A stretch of 64,000 nt of DNA from Cryptosporidium bovis (Eukaryota; Apicomplexa; Conoidasida; Eucoccidiorida; Cryptosporidiidae). The notes beneath the pieces are model-generated. The model was not told the DNA's origin, did not search any database, and saw nothing but the letters and a program-made list of their open reading frames with translations. The stretch lies in contig VHIT02000024.1 in NCBI GenBank assembly GCA_009768925.2, positions 248,001 through 312,000 of the forward strand, written 5' to 3'. Position 1 is the stretch's first letter. Each line of letters begins with the position of its first letter. Of the stretch, positions 46,208 to 57,000 are shown one piece after another. The position numbers were made by a program, and so were the translations under genes.

Positions 46208-49200
46208 ATGTCGTCTGAAGATACGAAGTCCGCTAATTGTCTTTCAACAATGAGTGATTGTAACTTGGAGTGTGGTACTGGAAATGGTGGAGAATCTGTT
46301 ACAGAGGTTAGTATTTCTACATCTACCAATGATAGCAGTGTTGATGCTAATTTGAACAATGGTAATAATGGGAATAGTGTTGTTAATAGCGGTGAGAACA
46401 CATTGTTGAGTGAAAATAACGAGGCAACAAACAATGTTAATGATTCTAGTGCTGTGCCAGAACCACCCAAAAAGAGAGGAAGAGGGCGTCCAAGAATAAA
46501 TAGGGAGGCGCTTGCTGCCGCTGCTGCTGCTGCTGCTGCTGCTGCTGCCTCGGCAGGTCCAGGGGAAAGTTTGTTTGGGAGAAAAGTGATTACACAGAGA
46601 GAACCTAGTACGAGGAGAAAAGGAGCAGGTTTGGGGAGTTTGATTGCAGCAGAAGTAAATTCGAGAAAGTCGTACATAGACGAAGATGAGGACGAGGATG
46701 ATGACGACATTGATGTGGATTTTAGGACAGATGGAGACAATAGTGATAACGAAGAAGCAGATATCCCACAGAGATTTGTGTTAACACCAATTGTTGAGAA
46801 GTTTTTAAAGAGGCGTCCTCAAATGAGGCATAACAATAATCTCATGAAAGGCAAGAACAATGTATTTCCCGATGAGAAAGACAAGGATGAGGCTACGAGC
46901 AGTGATAATGTTGTGAATCAGAATTGCAGTCCAAGAAGGAGATTGAGTGGAGGTGGTAGCGGTTCGGTAAACAGTGCAGGAGCGGGAGCAGGAGCAACAG
47001 GAGCCTCTGTAGGATCCAATAATCCGAATCAGCGTAGAATTCCAAGAGGAAAGATGCCGTACGAATATTTAGTTAAGTATCATCAGCAAAGCTATTCCCA
47101 GTGCAAATGGATAACGGAGGATGATATAGACAACGATCCGGACCCAAAAGTAAGGATAAAGTATTTGAGATATATTCAAAGATTAGAACAAAAAGGTGTT
47201 GAGAGCATAGATGCAACGGCATATATAGAGGATGTTCCAGAACTGCAATATATAGACGGTGAGATAGAGAGGATAGTCGATTGCACCGATGTATTTAGGT
47301 CACTGTATCCGATGAAGGCGGCGGAGATAGGTAGAAACGAGTGGTATATATACTGTCTCAAGATAATAGATGCGCTTGTTTGTTTTGACAGAAAAGGAAT
47401 AAAGTATGGAATCCCGTTTTTAAGACCGGTAGACCCAAATATGGACGGAGCTTCTGATTACTATTCAGTTATCTCAAGACCCATGGACTTTACAACAGTT
47501 CAGACCAAACTGTACTTGAGAATATATTCACAACCACAAGAGTTTTGGAGTGATGTTCAACAAATATTTACAAATTGTTTTATGTATAACTCGGTAGATA
47601 GCGATATATATGTGCAGGGTAAATTATTAAAGGCACTCTTCGATAAGTTATACGGTGAATGGGCTCTTTTGTCGAGGCAAACCCAGGAGGATTTAGTCAA
47701 GCAGAAGAGTGAGGAATCCCCAAAAGAATGGTTAGATGATCAAACAGTAACTATAGAGACTGCAATACAACACATAACATTTCGTGACTTGCTTGCTCTC
47801 CCAAAAAGACCTATAATGTACTTTACCAAGTGGAAACATCTCTCATTTGCTGATAATACGTGGGAGCACGAGGTTGACATTACAGACTCAAGTAAAATAC
47901 TCCAATTTCATCGTTTTATACGTGTACCTGAATACATTACAACGGCACATAACGGTCCAGCTGCCATTTCCTACGATCTTTACAAAAGAATGATTAGTGA
48001 AACATATACGTATATTCGTCATACATTTTCGTGGATGAACAACCAGTTTGGTCTTCGTCTCAATCCCCCACAGGCTCCTTCATATGTAACATCGAATCAC
48101 GGAAGTGGAGGTAACAATAACGACTCTGATGACTCGGACGACGAGAATCACGCTCCCTATGCAAGCAAAAAAAGATCTAAGAACAGATACTCTATTAGGA
48201 CGTACGTACCAACTACATTTTCTAACCTCCCTCAATTAACTAGTGCTATTTCCATTTACTCCCACCACGGCTATCAGAACAGGAACGCGTACAACACGCA
48301 GAAACAACAAAGAGGTTGCTATGGAGGGGCTACTTACCAGGGATCTGCTGTAGGACAACAAACCAATAATAATGGTCCCTATGCTAGCCAGAATGGAGCT
48401 GTCTACAGGAATCAACAAGGTGGTATCGGTATTACTGCTAGTAACGGTCTTGTGAATGCAAGTAGTGGTGGTGCTGGCCTTTCTAACCAGCTTCAACAAA
48501 CGATACCCATACAAAATCTCCCTGGAAGCAAAGATCTCTTAAATGAGATTAAGGTCGGATCCGATGGCACTTTAAGTCAGAGTGCTATAGTTGCGACACA
48601 GAAGCTTCTCCAGATGATCACTGCCAATAACCCAAATGCCGCCAATGCTCTCAGCATGGCAATGAACAATCCCGCCATTGCGGGTCTTGTGGGGAAACTT
48701 CTCCAAAACATCAACAATAACGGCAATTTGATAAATAAGGACGTTCCGGCCTCCGATCATATGAACATTTCACAAGTTGGCATGAGTGATGGGAGCAATG
48801 TGAATCGAAATGGTGATAATGCAGACAAAGGGCTTGTCTCTGCATGTACGAGCCACAATTCTCTCGAGAACGGTGATCGTAACGCTCCCAGTAATGAAGG
48901 TGATCCTGGCCAGCTTGCAGGTAATGTGAGTGACTTCACCAATTGTAACAATGGTGCTCCCCCTCTTATGGGACTTAAAGAGGAGGTTGACAATGGTTTG
49001 GTCGGCGAGAATCCTGTCATTGGAGGAGGGTGTTTTGCGGTGGGAGCGAGAGGGGAGTGGGATAAGAACAACTTTAACAATAATAATATTAATAGTAATG
49101 GTTCTGGTGTGAGATGTATGCAAAATAGTCAGATAGGTCAGGAAAACTCATTTTATGTGTCAAACTCGGAGCAGAACTTTATTGGAGGCCATAACATCAG

Positions 49201-52200
49201 TGGAATTGGTAATGGCAATGATTTTTGTAATCCAAATGGTGGTGCAGACTTTAGAGTTGGTTGTAGTGCTAACGAGAGTAACTTGGTTGGTTCTCTATCT
49301 CACGAAAACCCTCAGATTTGTTCAAATAGTTTGATTTCCAAGGACGATATTTACGCGAGTGGAGTGTCTGAAGTATCTAGAACTAGCGAGTGTTATGGAA
49401 TTAGAAACGACGGAAACCCAAACAATGGTAACAATGGTGGGAGTGATGTCATGGTGAAAACCATAAACGAAACTGATATGTTTTTTAATGTCGGTAGTGA
49501 TGATGTTACTAATTGCAGCGCAAAAGTTAACAGCGATATTGAAGGAGTTTCTGACAAAAGCAAGTATTTAGATGCTGAACATGTGAATATCAACGATAGC
49601 GGCTATAACAATCACAGCAGCAGCAACATATCTCTTTGTGATGGTGGCAAGGACATTAAGTTCAGTGGTAATTTTGGCAATACCAGACGAGTTGAGAATG
49701 GGGTTGAGATTAATCCACTATTCATTTCCAATGAAATTTCTTTGCCCTCCAGTGTAGATCTTTATGATAAGTTAGAGTTAGAATACAAGGACATGATCAC
49801 CATTTCAGGTGAAGGGACTCTGGAGGGCATTGATGGTGGATGCAAATACATAATTAGTGATAATTTTCAAGAGTTTTGTGACGGTCTTGCAACTTGTGTA
49901 ACCGGTGACAGTAATAACTCACTTCCAGGTGTGCCGGATCCAAAAGCCGAAACATATGTTGACCATACTAAGAATAATAATTCAAGTCATGATAATATTG
50001 GTAACACCTCTAATACTATTTTTTCTCCTCCCCCTTCAGTAGACACGTGTCCCATAAATGAACGACTTTGTAATGTAGATAACAATGGTGAAAATCTCAC
50101 TGGAAAGAGAGAGAATGTAGAAACTGGTGAGCCTGGAGTCGGTAAAGTTCCTTTAAATGGTGATGCAAGTGATAAATACAACAAAGAAAACGTGGAGGCT
50201 AAGAACGAAGAAGAGAAGCCCCAAATGGGATTGGCAAGTTTGGTTGCAAACAATAGGATAGCGGAGCTTTACTCCAGTCAAAAGCGACCACCACCGCCAC
50301 CTCCGGGGGTTTCTCGTCATTATCTCGTTTCTCCCATATTCAAGAATGGGTATCAATTATTTGATTACCAACTCGCGGGCTTGAATTGGCTATTACAACT
50401 TTGGTCTGAAGGAAGGAATGGAATATTAGCGGATGAAATGGGTCTGGGGAAGACCATGCAGACAATGTCATTTGTTTGGCACCTTGTGTACAAGGAGAAA
50501 TTAAGAGGACCCTTTTTGGTAGTGGCTCCATTGTCTACCCTGGACCACTGGAAAAGGACGTTTGAGGATTGGACTGATTTAAATGTTGTGTTATATTATG
50601 ATGAGGGAGGGAGAAATGGACGTGATTTGCTCCGTTACTATGAGTTTTATCACCAATGTTTGCAATTTGACATGAGAGGAAGAGGTAGAAGCAGTTATAA
50701 TAATTACGGTAGTAATATTAGAAACTATGGGTATGTTAACGAGCCCAGATTAGTACAAACAAAGCATTACAAATTCCATATACTACTTACATCTTACGAG
50801 ATACTTCTGGCCGATGCAGACATTCTGTGTACAATGCCATGGCAGTTTATTATCATAGATGAAGCACACAGATTGAAAAATAGAGGTGCCAAAACACTTC
50901 AGGTATTTAAGAGCATTGCTTGTAGACACATACTGTTACTCTCCGGAACACCAGTACAGAACAATACGGAAGAACTTTGGCCGCTTTTGAATTACATTGA
51001 ACCCATAAAGTTTGCAAGTATAGAGGCTTTTACGCAGGAATTTGGTGAGTTACAAAGCAGTGCCCAAGTTACTGCATTGCATGAACTATTGCGCCCACAT
51101 TTGCTTAGAAGGGTTAAGGAGGATGTAATGAAGGAGATACCACCATTGGAAGAGACAATCATAGATGTTGAGCTAACAACCGCGCAAAAGGCATACTATA
51201 GAGCAATATTTGAAAGAAACAGAGCGTTTTTGTGCAAGAATATCGGTTTTGGTGGGAAAAAATCAAGCAACGCTCCAATACCTTCACTCATGAATGTTGA
51301 GGTTGAGCTCAGAAAATGTTGCAACCACCCATTTCAGGTAGTAGGAGTGGAAGAGAGGGAAGTTGCACTTTGTAAGACTACTGAAGATAGATACAAGAAG
51401 ATGATAGAATTAAGTGGCAAGATGGTTCTTATGGGTAAATTACTACCTAAACTGAAGGCAGAGGGACACAGGGTGTTGATTTTCAGCCAGTTTATTCAGA
51501 CCTTGACTTTGTTGGAGGAATTAATTGAACACCACGGATGGGGATATGAAAGGCTTGATGGTAGTATTAGAGGCACTGACAGGACTGCTGCAATAGCGAG
51601 ATTTAACGCCGAAGACTCCGACAAGTTTGTATTTTTGCTTTCAACTAGAGCTGGAGGCTTGGGAATTAATTTAACTTCTGCAGATACTGTTATTATATTC
51701 GATTCGGATTGGAATCCTCAGAACGACGTGCAGGCCTGTGCGAGGGCCCATAGAATTGGGCAAACACGTGATGTGAAGGTCTATAGATTGATAACTGCAA
51801 GAACATACGAAGCAGAGATGTTTGAAAGAGCAAGCAAAAAACTTGGGTTGAATACAGCTGTTTTCCACAAGGGTGCATTTAGAGAAGAGAACAGCAATGG
51901 TAATGGTAGCAGTAATTCTAATGGCATAGGTACCAGTGGGGAGCCAACAAAGCAAGAGATTGAAGATTTACTTAAACATGGTGCTTATTATTTGCTTGAG
52001 GGTAGTGAAGCCTCGAGACAGTTCCAAGAGAGCGACATTGACGAGATATTAAGTAAAAATTCGCGTTTGGTTAGATATCAGCTAAGTGGTAAGAATTCGT
52101 CATTCAGTAAAACAAGCTTCAGGAGTGATAATGCTCTCCCAGATTTGGATGTTAATGACCCAGATTTTTGGAAAAAAGTGCTTGGGGACAGCAGTGTATC

Positions 52201-53254
52201 TTCCTTCCTTGTACAGCTTCAAAGTGGAAGTGCAGTTAGGGACGAAGAAAGTAGGGAAAAATTTATCCAAGACTTGGCGGATGCAGTTGATGGTGCTGCT
52301 GCCTTGGACAGTTTAGATCCCTTGATTGAAGCCTTGGTACAGGTTACTAACATGAGAGAGTTTTCTGAACTCCAACGTCAGAAGGCGGAGGACCTATTGG
52401 CAAATGTCCAAGAAATAGTGAGAACACTTCAACCTGATAACGGTGAAAACGAGGAGGACGATAGCTCCAACGTCAATGTTGAACATAATAATGGAGGGAA
52501 ATCTAGGAAAAAATCAAGAAGATCAACGAGGGCGAAAGAGTTTACTATTGACAATTATGATCTTGATGACTATGATGACTCGAACAACTTGGGAGGAAGT
52601 GGTAATACTGGCGGTGACTCCTCAAAGGGTGGTAGTGGTGTTGATGGGAGGAATGGCAGGGGCTCAAAGAGGAGCACAAGGAGATCAAATCCCTCTACTA
52701 CCAATAAAAGTGGTACGGCTGACTCATTTGACGACGAGGTAGACGATGATGACGATTTTAATGATGAATCTTTTGAACCAACAACTAGAGGCTCCAAAGG
52801 AAGGGTAAAAAAGTCAACATCCAGGGGTGGAAGATCCTCCGCGAGATCTAACAACAATGGCAGGTCCAGTGGAACATCATCTCAAGCAAATAGCAATTGC
52901 TATCCTGATTTAGACAGCAACCAAGGCGAGTACTTTTCCGAAGGTAATGGTGGCAGTGGTACCGCCTCTGCCGCATCGCTTGCTGGAGGGACGGGAGCGA
53001 GGACTAGAGGAAACAAGAGGAGAAAGACACCCAACTGTAATGATACCATTGGTGCCTCCACCTCCTCGTCTACTAATGATAATCAAAATGACAAGGACCA
53101 AAACAATGACCAATCATTGTCCCCCTGCTCAGCAGCTGCTAACAACACTGTTGCTAAAAGAAGAAACAGGAGAGATTCCGCTGCAGCAATGTTAGCCTTA
53201 CTCACTGCTGAAATTGCAAAGAATGAAGATGAAGATGATGAGGATCTTGAATAA
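46208..53254 (+). CDS. CHD-type SNF2 chromatin remodeller with chromo-bromo-chromo arrangement
   Basis: 2348 residues; ATG 46208 (a TTG three codons earlier is ignored). In order: AT-hook RGRGRPR (90-96) with a 12-Ala run (103-114); acidic tract; chromodomain 1 (about 283-328, YEYLVKYHQQSYSQCKW); bromodomain (about 377-488); chromodomain 2 (about 512-576, YFTKWKHLSFADNTWE). An 800-residue Asn/Gly/Ser-rich linker leads to the SNF2 ATPase, with DEMGLGKT (1409-1416), DEAH (1551-1554), SGTPVQNN, and helicase C with AGGLGINL and the arginine-finger motif HRIGQ near 1848. After it, GAYYLLEGSEASRQFQESDIDEIL is the usual CHD post-helicase motif. Bromodomain landmarks include PVDPNMDGASDYYSVISRPMDF and the acetyl-lysine Asn in CFMYNS. 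Expected role: ATP-driven nucleosome spacing directed by methyl- and acetyl-lysine. Basic and acidic low-complexity C-terminus. Confidence 0.92.
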   Translation: MSSEDTKSANCLSTMSDCNLECGTGNGGESVTEVSISTSTNDSSVDANLNNGNNGNSVVNSGENTLLSENNEATNNVNDSSAVPEPPKKRGRGRPRINREALAAAAAAAAAAAASAGPGESLFGRKVITQREPSTRRKGAGLGSLIAAEVNSRKSYIDEDEDEDDDDIDVDFRTDGDNSDNEEADIPQRFVLTPIVEKFLKRRPQMRHNNNLMKGKNNVFPDEKDKDEATSSDNVVNQNCSPRRRLSGGGSGSVNSAGAGAGATGASVGSNNPNQRRIPRGKMPYEYLVKYHQQSYSQCKWITEDDIDNDPDPKVRIKYLRYIQRLEQKGVESIDATAYIEDVPELQYIDGEIERIVDCTDVFRSLYPMKAAEIGRNEWYIYCLKIIDALVCFDRKGIKYGIPFLRPVDPNMDGASDYYSVISRPMDFTTVQTKLYLRIYSQPQEFWSDVQQIFTNCFMYNSVDSDIYVQGKLLKALFDKLYGEWALLSRQTQEDLVKQKSEESPKEWLDDQTVTIETAIQHITFRDLLALPKRPIMYFTKWKHLSFADNTWEHEVDITDSSKILQFHRFIRVPEYITTAHNGPAAISYDLYKRMISETYTYIRHTFSWMNNQFGLRLNPPQAPSYVTSNHGSGGNNNDSDDSDDENHAPYASKKRSKNRYSIRTYVPTTFSNLPQLTSAISIYSHHGYQNRNAYNTQKQQRGCYGGATYQGSAVGQQTNNNGPYASQNGAVYRNQQGGIGITASNGLVNASSGGAGLSNQLQQTIPIQNLPGSKDLLNEIKVGSDGTLSQSAIVATQKLLQMITANNPNAANALSMAMNNPAIAGLVGKLLQNINNNGNLINKDVPASDHMNISQVGMSDGSNVNRNGDNADKGLVSACTSHNSLENGDRNAPSNEGDPGQLAGNVSDFTNCNNGAPPLMGLKEEVDNGLVGENPVIGGGCFAVGARGEWDKNNFNNNNINSNGSGVRCMQNSQIGQENSFYVSNSEQNFIGGHNISGIGNGNDFCNPNGGADFRVGCSANESNLVGSLSHENPQICSNSLISKDDIYASGVSEVSRTSECYGIRNDGNPNNGNNGGSDVMVKTINETDMFFNVGSDDVTNCSAKVNSDIEGVSDKSKYLDAEHVNINDSGYNNHSSSNISLCDGGKDIKFSGNFGNTRRVENGVEINPLFISNEISLPSSVDLYDKLELEYKDMITISGEGTLEGIDGGCKYIISDNFQEFCDGLATCVTGDSNNSLPGVPDPKAETYVDHTKNNNSSHDNIGNTSNTIFSPPPSVDTCPINERLCNVDNNGENLTGKRENVETGEPGVGKVPLNGDASDKYNKENVEAKNEEEKPQMGLASLVANNRIAELYSSQKRPPPPPPGVSRHYLVSPIFKNGYQLFDYQLAGLNWLLQLWSEGRNGILADEMGLGKTMQTMSFVWHLVYKEKLRGPFLVVAPLSTLDHWKRTFEDWTDLNVVLYYDEGGRNGRDLLRYYEFYHQCLQFDMRGRGRSSYNNYGSNIRNYGYVNEPRLVQTKHYKFHILLTSYEILLADADILCTMPWQFIIIDEAHRLKNRGAKTLQVFKSIACRHILLLSGTPVQNNTEELWPLLNYIEPIKFASIEAFTQEFGELQSSAQVTALHELLRPHLLRRVKEDVMKEIPPLEETIIDVELTTAQKAYYRAIFERNRAFLCKNIGFGGKKSSNAPIPSLMNVEVELRKCCNHPFQVVGVEEREVALCKTTEDRYKKMIELSGKMVLMGKLLPKLKAEGHRVLIFSQFIQTLTLLEELIEHHGWGYERLDGSIRGTDRTAAIARFNAEDSDKFVFLLSTRAGGLGINLTSADTVIIFDSDWNPQNDVQACARAHRIGQTRDVKVYRLITARTYEAEMFERASKKLGLNTAVFHKGAFREENSNGNGSSNSNGIGTSGEPTKQEIEDLLKHGAYYLLEGSEASRQFQESDIDEILSKNSRLVRYQLSGKNSSFSKTSFRSDNALPDLDVNDPDFWKKVLGDSSVSSFLVQLQSGSAVRDEESREKFIQDLADAVDGAAALDSLDPLIEALVQVTNMREFSELQRQKAEDLLANVQEIVRTLQPDNGENEEDDSSNVNVEHNNGGKSRKKSRRSTRAKEFTIDNYDLDDYDDSNNLGGSGNTGGDSSKGGSGVDGRNGRGSKRSTRRSNPSTTNKSGTADSFDDEVDDDDDFNDESFEPTTRGSKGRVKKSTSRGGRSSARSNNNGRSSGTSSQANSNCYPDLDSNQGEYFSEGNGGSGTASAASLAGGTGARTRGNKRRKTPNCNDTIGASTSSSTNDNQNDKDQNNDQSLSPCSAAANNTVAKRRNRRDSAAAMLALLTAEIAKNEDEDDEDLE
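46514..46549 (+). repeat. GCT repeat coding for 12 Ala
   Basis: Nearly pure GCT repeat with two GCC codons, directly after the AT-hook of the CHD-type protein; a likely polymorphic microsatellite. Confidence 0.85.
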
Positions 53255-54029
53255 TTAAGTGGATTAACTAATAGAATATTCAAATATTTGTACACTATTT
53301 ATATTACTAGATAATAATTAATTTACAGTTTTGTCTCTTGAATAATTAAGTCTAATCGACCAAAAATGAAGTAGAAAATTAAGTGTTATGATAATATTAA
53401 TTATTGTTGTGTCTGTCTCTTATCAAACAAATGTATGTTAAAGACTCATTTCGAAACTATTCATACACAAAATTTAAACGATCTTTCATTTATATATGCT
53501 ATTTTTACTTATTTAACTGTTAAACAACCAATCAATTTATTACAAAAAATATGCATATTCAACTTGTTTTCCAACCAGTAAAAAATGTACTACTAAAGAC
53601 CCGCCTATATGTGGCGGGATTGAGTCGAATGTAAATATATATAAAGCATGTAAAAATGAATGTGGGGAAAAGATGTAAAAAAAAGTATTTATAAAGAAAG
53701 GCAAAAAAATTTTAGAAAAATAAAACAATAAAACACATGGAATAGATGGAAATTCATGATAAATTAATTGGTTGAACTTTATATTTTTTTAGATATACTA
53801 GAAGCACTTAAGCGTGAATAGGTGTATAATTTTGAGTGTTGATGAACAAAATCAATAATTTTTTAATGGAATAACACTAAATATTAAACTTATTATTTGC
53901 GATTAGTATAAAATTAGTGCGAGAAAAGTAGTAAATCATAATAGTGGTAATATTGTTATATCCAGTACACCACTATTATATAAAAATCAGTAATATTTAG
54001 GAAATAACATTAGTACATAAATTTATGAG
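53255..54029. promoter_or_regulatory. KNL1-like gene upstream region
   Basis: 775 bp. It holds CCCGCC-(7 nt)-GGCGGG at 53600-53618, a perfect inverted E2F-like pair 412 bp before the KNL1-like ATG. An ATGAGATGA at 54025-54033 makes a two-codon upstream ORF whose stop overlaps the main ATG. The 14-mer TTGAATAATTAAGT occurs at the CHD stop codon and again about 90 bp later. Confidence 0.42.
53600..53618. promoter_or_regulatory. Inverted E2F-like pair CCCGCC-N7-GGCGGG
   Basis: Two perfect E2F-type cores facing each other across TATATGT. Symmetric spacing suggests a dimeric factor. Confidence 0.45.
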
Positions 54030-57000
54030 ATGAATCAGGAAAACACTAAAAGTTTAAATACAAGATCAGTGACACCAAGAAGAAAAATATTGGAGGAAAA
54101 TAAATTAAGCTTTGAGGAAACACCGACAAGAAAAAAAAATGATTCGTTAAAGAGGGAGAGTAGTATTAGTGGTGGAAGAAAAGTTGGAACAAAAGTTGGA
54201 AGTGCAAACTCAAGGGAGGAAAACATTTCAAGCAGCAGTAGAAGAGTACATAAAAAAGAAAATATAGTTTTAAGTGACGAAAAATCGTCTTTAACACCGC
54301 AAGTCGGCACTCCAGGAGGTACTCCATATATGTTAAGATCTAAAACAAAAGAATTAAAATCGTCTGATAAGAGAACTCCAAGAAACGAGATGAGAAATAA
54401 TATAAGTAAAAAAGATATGATAATGCCACCACTAGATTTAAGTAACGGTAGTAATAACGAAAGTGAATTTTACAAATTTGAGGAAAATATAAATTCAAAT
54501 GATAATGATAATGTTAAGAATAATAATAATTTGTCGGTGTCTTCGGTATATTCAACTCCCAAAAAAAGAGCAAGAGTGTTGAATATGAATGAAGGAAGAG
54601 TTGACAATAAATTTAGCAGAATGGAAACGAATGACAAAGAAAAGAATGATATAGGTTTAAATGACGTTGATATTTTGAATAGTAACAGCACTGGAAGAAG
54701 GCAAGGTTCGTCTAGAAACAATATAAAATCAACACCAAGAACAAGAAGACACGAAAATACAAGTATAAATAATGGTAATAATGTTGATGATTGTACAGTT
54801 AAAGATAGAAAAAGTATATTGAAACAATATGATCCAGACAATGTCAATACAACTACTATGAGTAATATAAAAACCCCAAAATCCCAAAAAAAAGTACAAT
54901 TTGGAGTTAAGAATTTAATAATAATAGATGAAAGTTTACAAGAAGATAACGCTAATAAGTTATATTTAAATAATAGAGACACGCTAAGTGATATGAACCT
55001 CAACAATGGAGACAGAATGAGCATATTAAGCGAATTTGATGACCCTGGGTCAGGTAATATAGCTTACAACTTCCCATCTTTAGAAGAGCTTATAGGTAAA
55101 GACGAGAGCAGTAAAGAAGATAGCGCAATGAACACTAAAGGAGATATTTGTGTTATAGATAAAAATAGCGTTATTGATGCTAGTGATTGTAAAAGTAATA
55201 TTGTCGACATAAACAATGACTCAAATATTGAAATAACAAGAAACAATGAAACAAAGGTTAATTGTTCAAATAAAGAAAAAATTGATTTTCAGTTCGAAAA
55301 TAACGAAAATTTTGATATTACTGATCAAATCAATATATCCAACTATTCCATCAGTTGCAGGGATTCAATAACTCCAAATACTCCGGGTGCTTTCTTATCA
55401 GTAGTAATGAAAAATTTGTCTTCAGTTAATTTTTCTGAAGATAAAAAAGATGAAATCGAGGATATTATTGAAGAAGAAATGGAAAAAAATGACGAATGTA
55501 TTCAAGAGGATAACAACATGATTAGAAGTGAAATCGGGAGCGAAAATAACGATAATACTGAAATAGAAAATGGTAATATTGAAACAACATTAGAGGTTAC
55601 TGAAGAAAACATCAATCTAGAGGAGAACAGTTTTTTAAACGACAAAAAGATTGTTCACGAAGAAACGGTTGTTAAGGATTCAATAGACATAAATAATAAA
55701 CACAGTGATAATAAATTTAATGAAAAATTAATTGAAACACTAGAAAACGAATCAAAAGTGGAGGAAGATAGAAACGAGAGTGTTTGTGAAACAAGTACAA
55801 GACTAAATGAATTACTGACTCCAAAAACACGTTGTTCAAATTCAAGGAATACGGCTAAGAAAACGCTCTCACCGAGATCGGAATCACTATTGAATTCATT
55901 GTATAGTGCAAAATCTATATTGAATATAGTTCCAAAAGGCTATACATGGGAGGAATTTTTATCACTACTAAACTTAAATTATACAATGGACAGTTTTAAT
56001 ATGTTAGAATTTAATGACTTAGATATAGTTTATACTACTGGAATAATGGATGTCGTTAATGGAAACAGTAATAATGACAATAAAGAGTTGATAAATCAAT
56101 TAAATAATTTTAAAGAAAACACTTGCTACAAAGAAGCTATAGAAAAGTACAAAGTACAATTAATAAAATCAATAAAAAGTCAAATTTGGGAAGATATTGA
56201 GAAGGAAAAACTAATGAAGGTTTATACAGATGTTATATTTGAGAATAAGTACAAGAACAACTTGTTAAAATTTCCGGAAAGTGAATTGGCAACAGTTTTG
56301 GCTATAATTGTTAATAAAAGCAGATATGGCTCTAAACAAGATGAAAAAATTAAGAATGAGTTGTTAAATAGATTATCAAAATACTTTTCTATCGAAAATG
56401 GCAATAGTAATAGCAATACAGGTAAAGATAACAAGGATAATATATTTTATATTGAATCCTGGTTGTATTGGAACGAGGAGATTATATTCCCATATAAAAA
56501 AACATTATTGAAAAAATATGATGAATATATTAAAAAATTTATGGAGATAAACGAGCAAATAATAAGTCATAAGAACCGAATTCAGAATTCATATGTATTA
56601 CTGTCTACATTGGAGTCGTGTCAAATATCTGAGATGCATGTAAATGAAACATACTGGGATGCAATGAAGCTTATTCATGAAAACATAAATAATTATAAAG
56701 AAGAAATAAACAGAATGAACAATTATATAAAAGTTATGACAAACAACAAAAATAATTTAAATAAGTTACTAATTAAAGAGGAGGAACTATCAAATAGTTT
56801 AATATCAGAATTGAACAGTTGGAAGTACAAGAAAAATAACTTAAAATCTAATCTAAATAGTCTGAGAATTAAAGAAGAATTTGCTGGTTTTACCTGGGAT
56901 TTGTTTACTATTAATAAATTTCAAACTATTATATCACTACACAATAATAGTCAGTATCCTGTTAAAATAAGAGTTGCAATAGAATGGAATATTAATGGGG

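Noticed and set aside
46192-46740. Minus-strand 182-codon frame
   Set aside because: Antisense of the AT-hook/poly-Ala start of the CHD gene.
54470-55024. Minus-strand 184-codon Leu/Ser-rich frame
   Set aside because: Antisense of the Asn/Asp-rich N-terminus of the KNL1-like gene.
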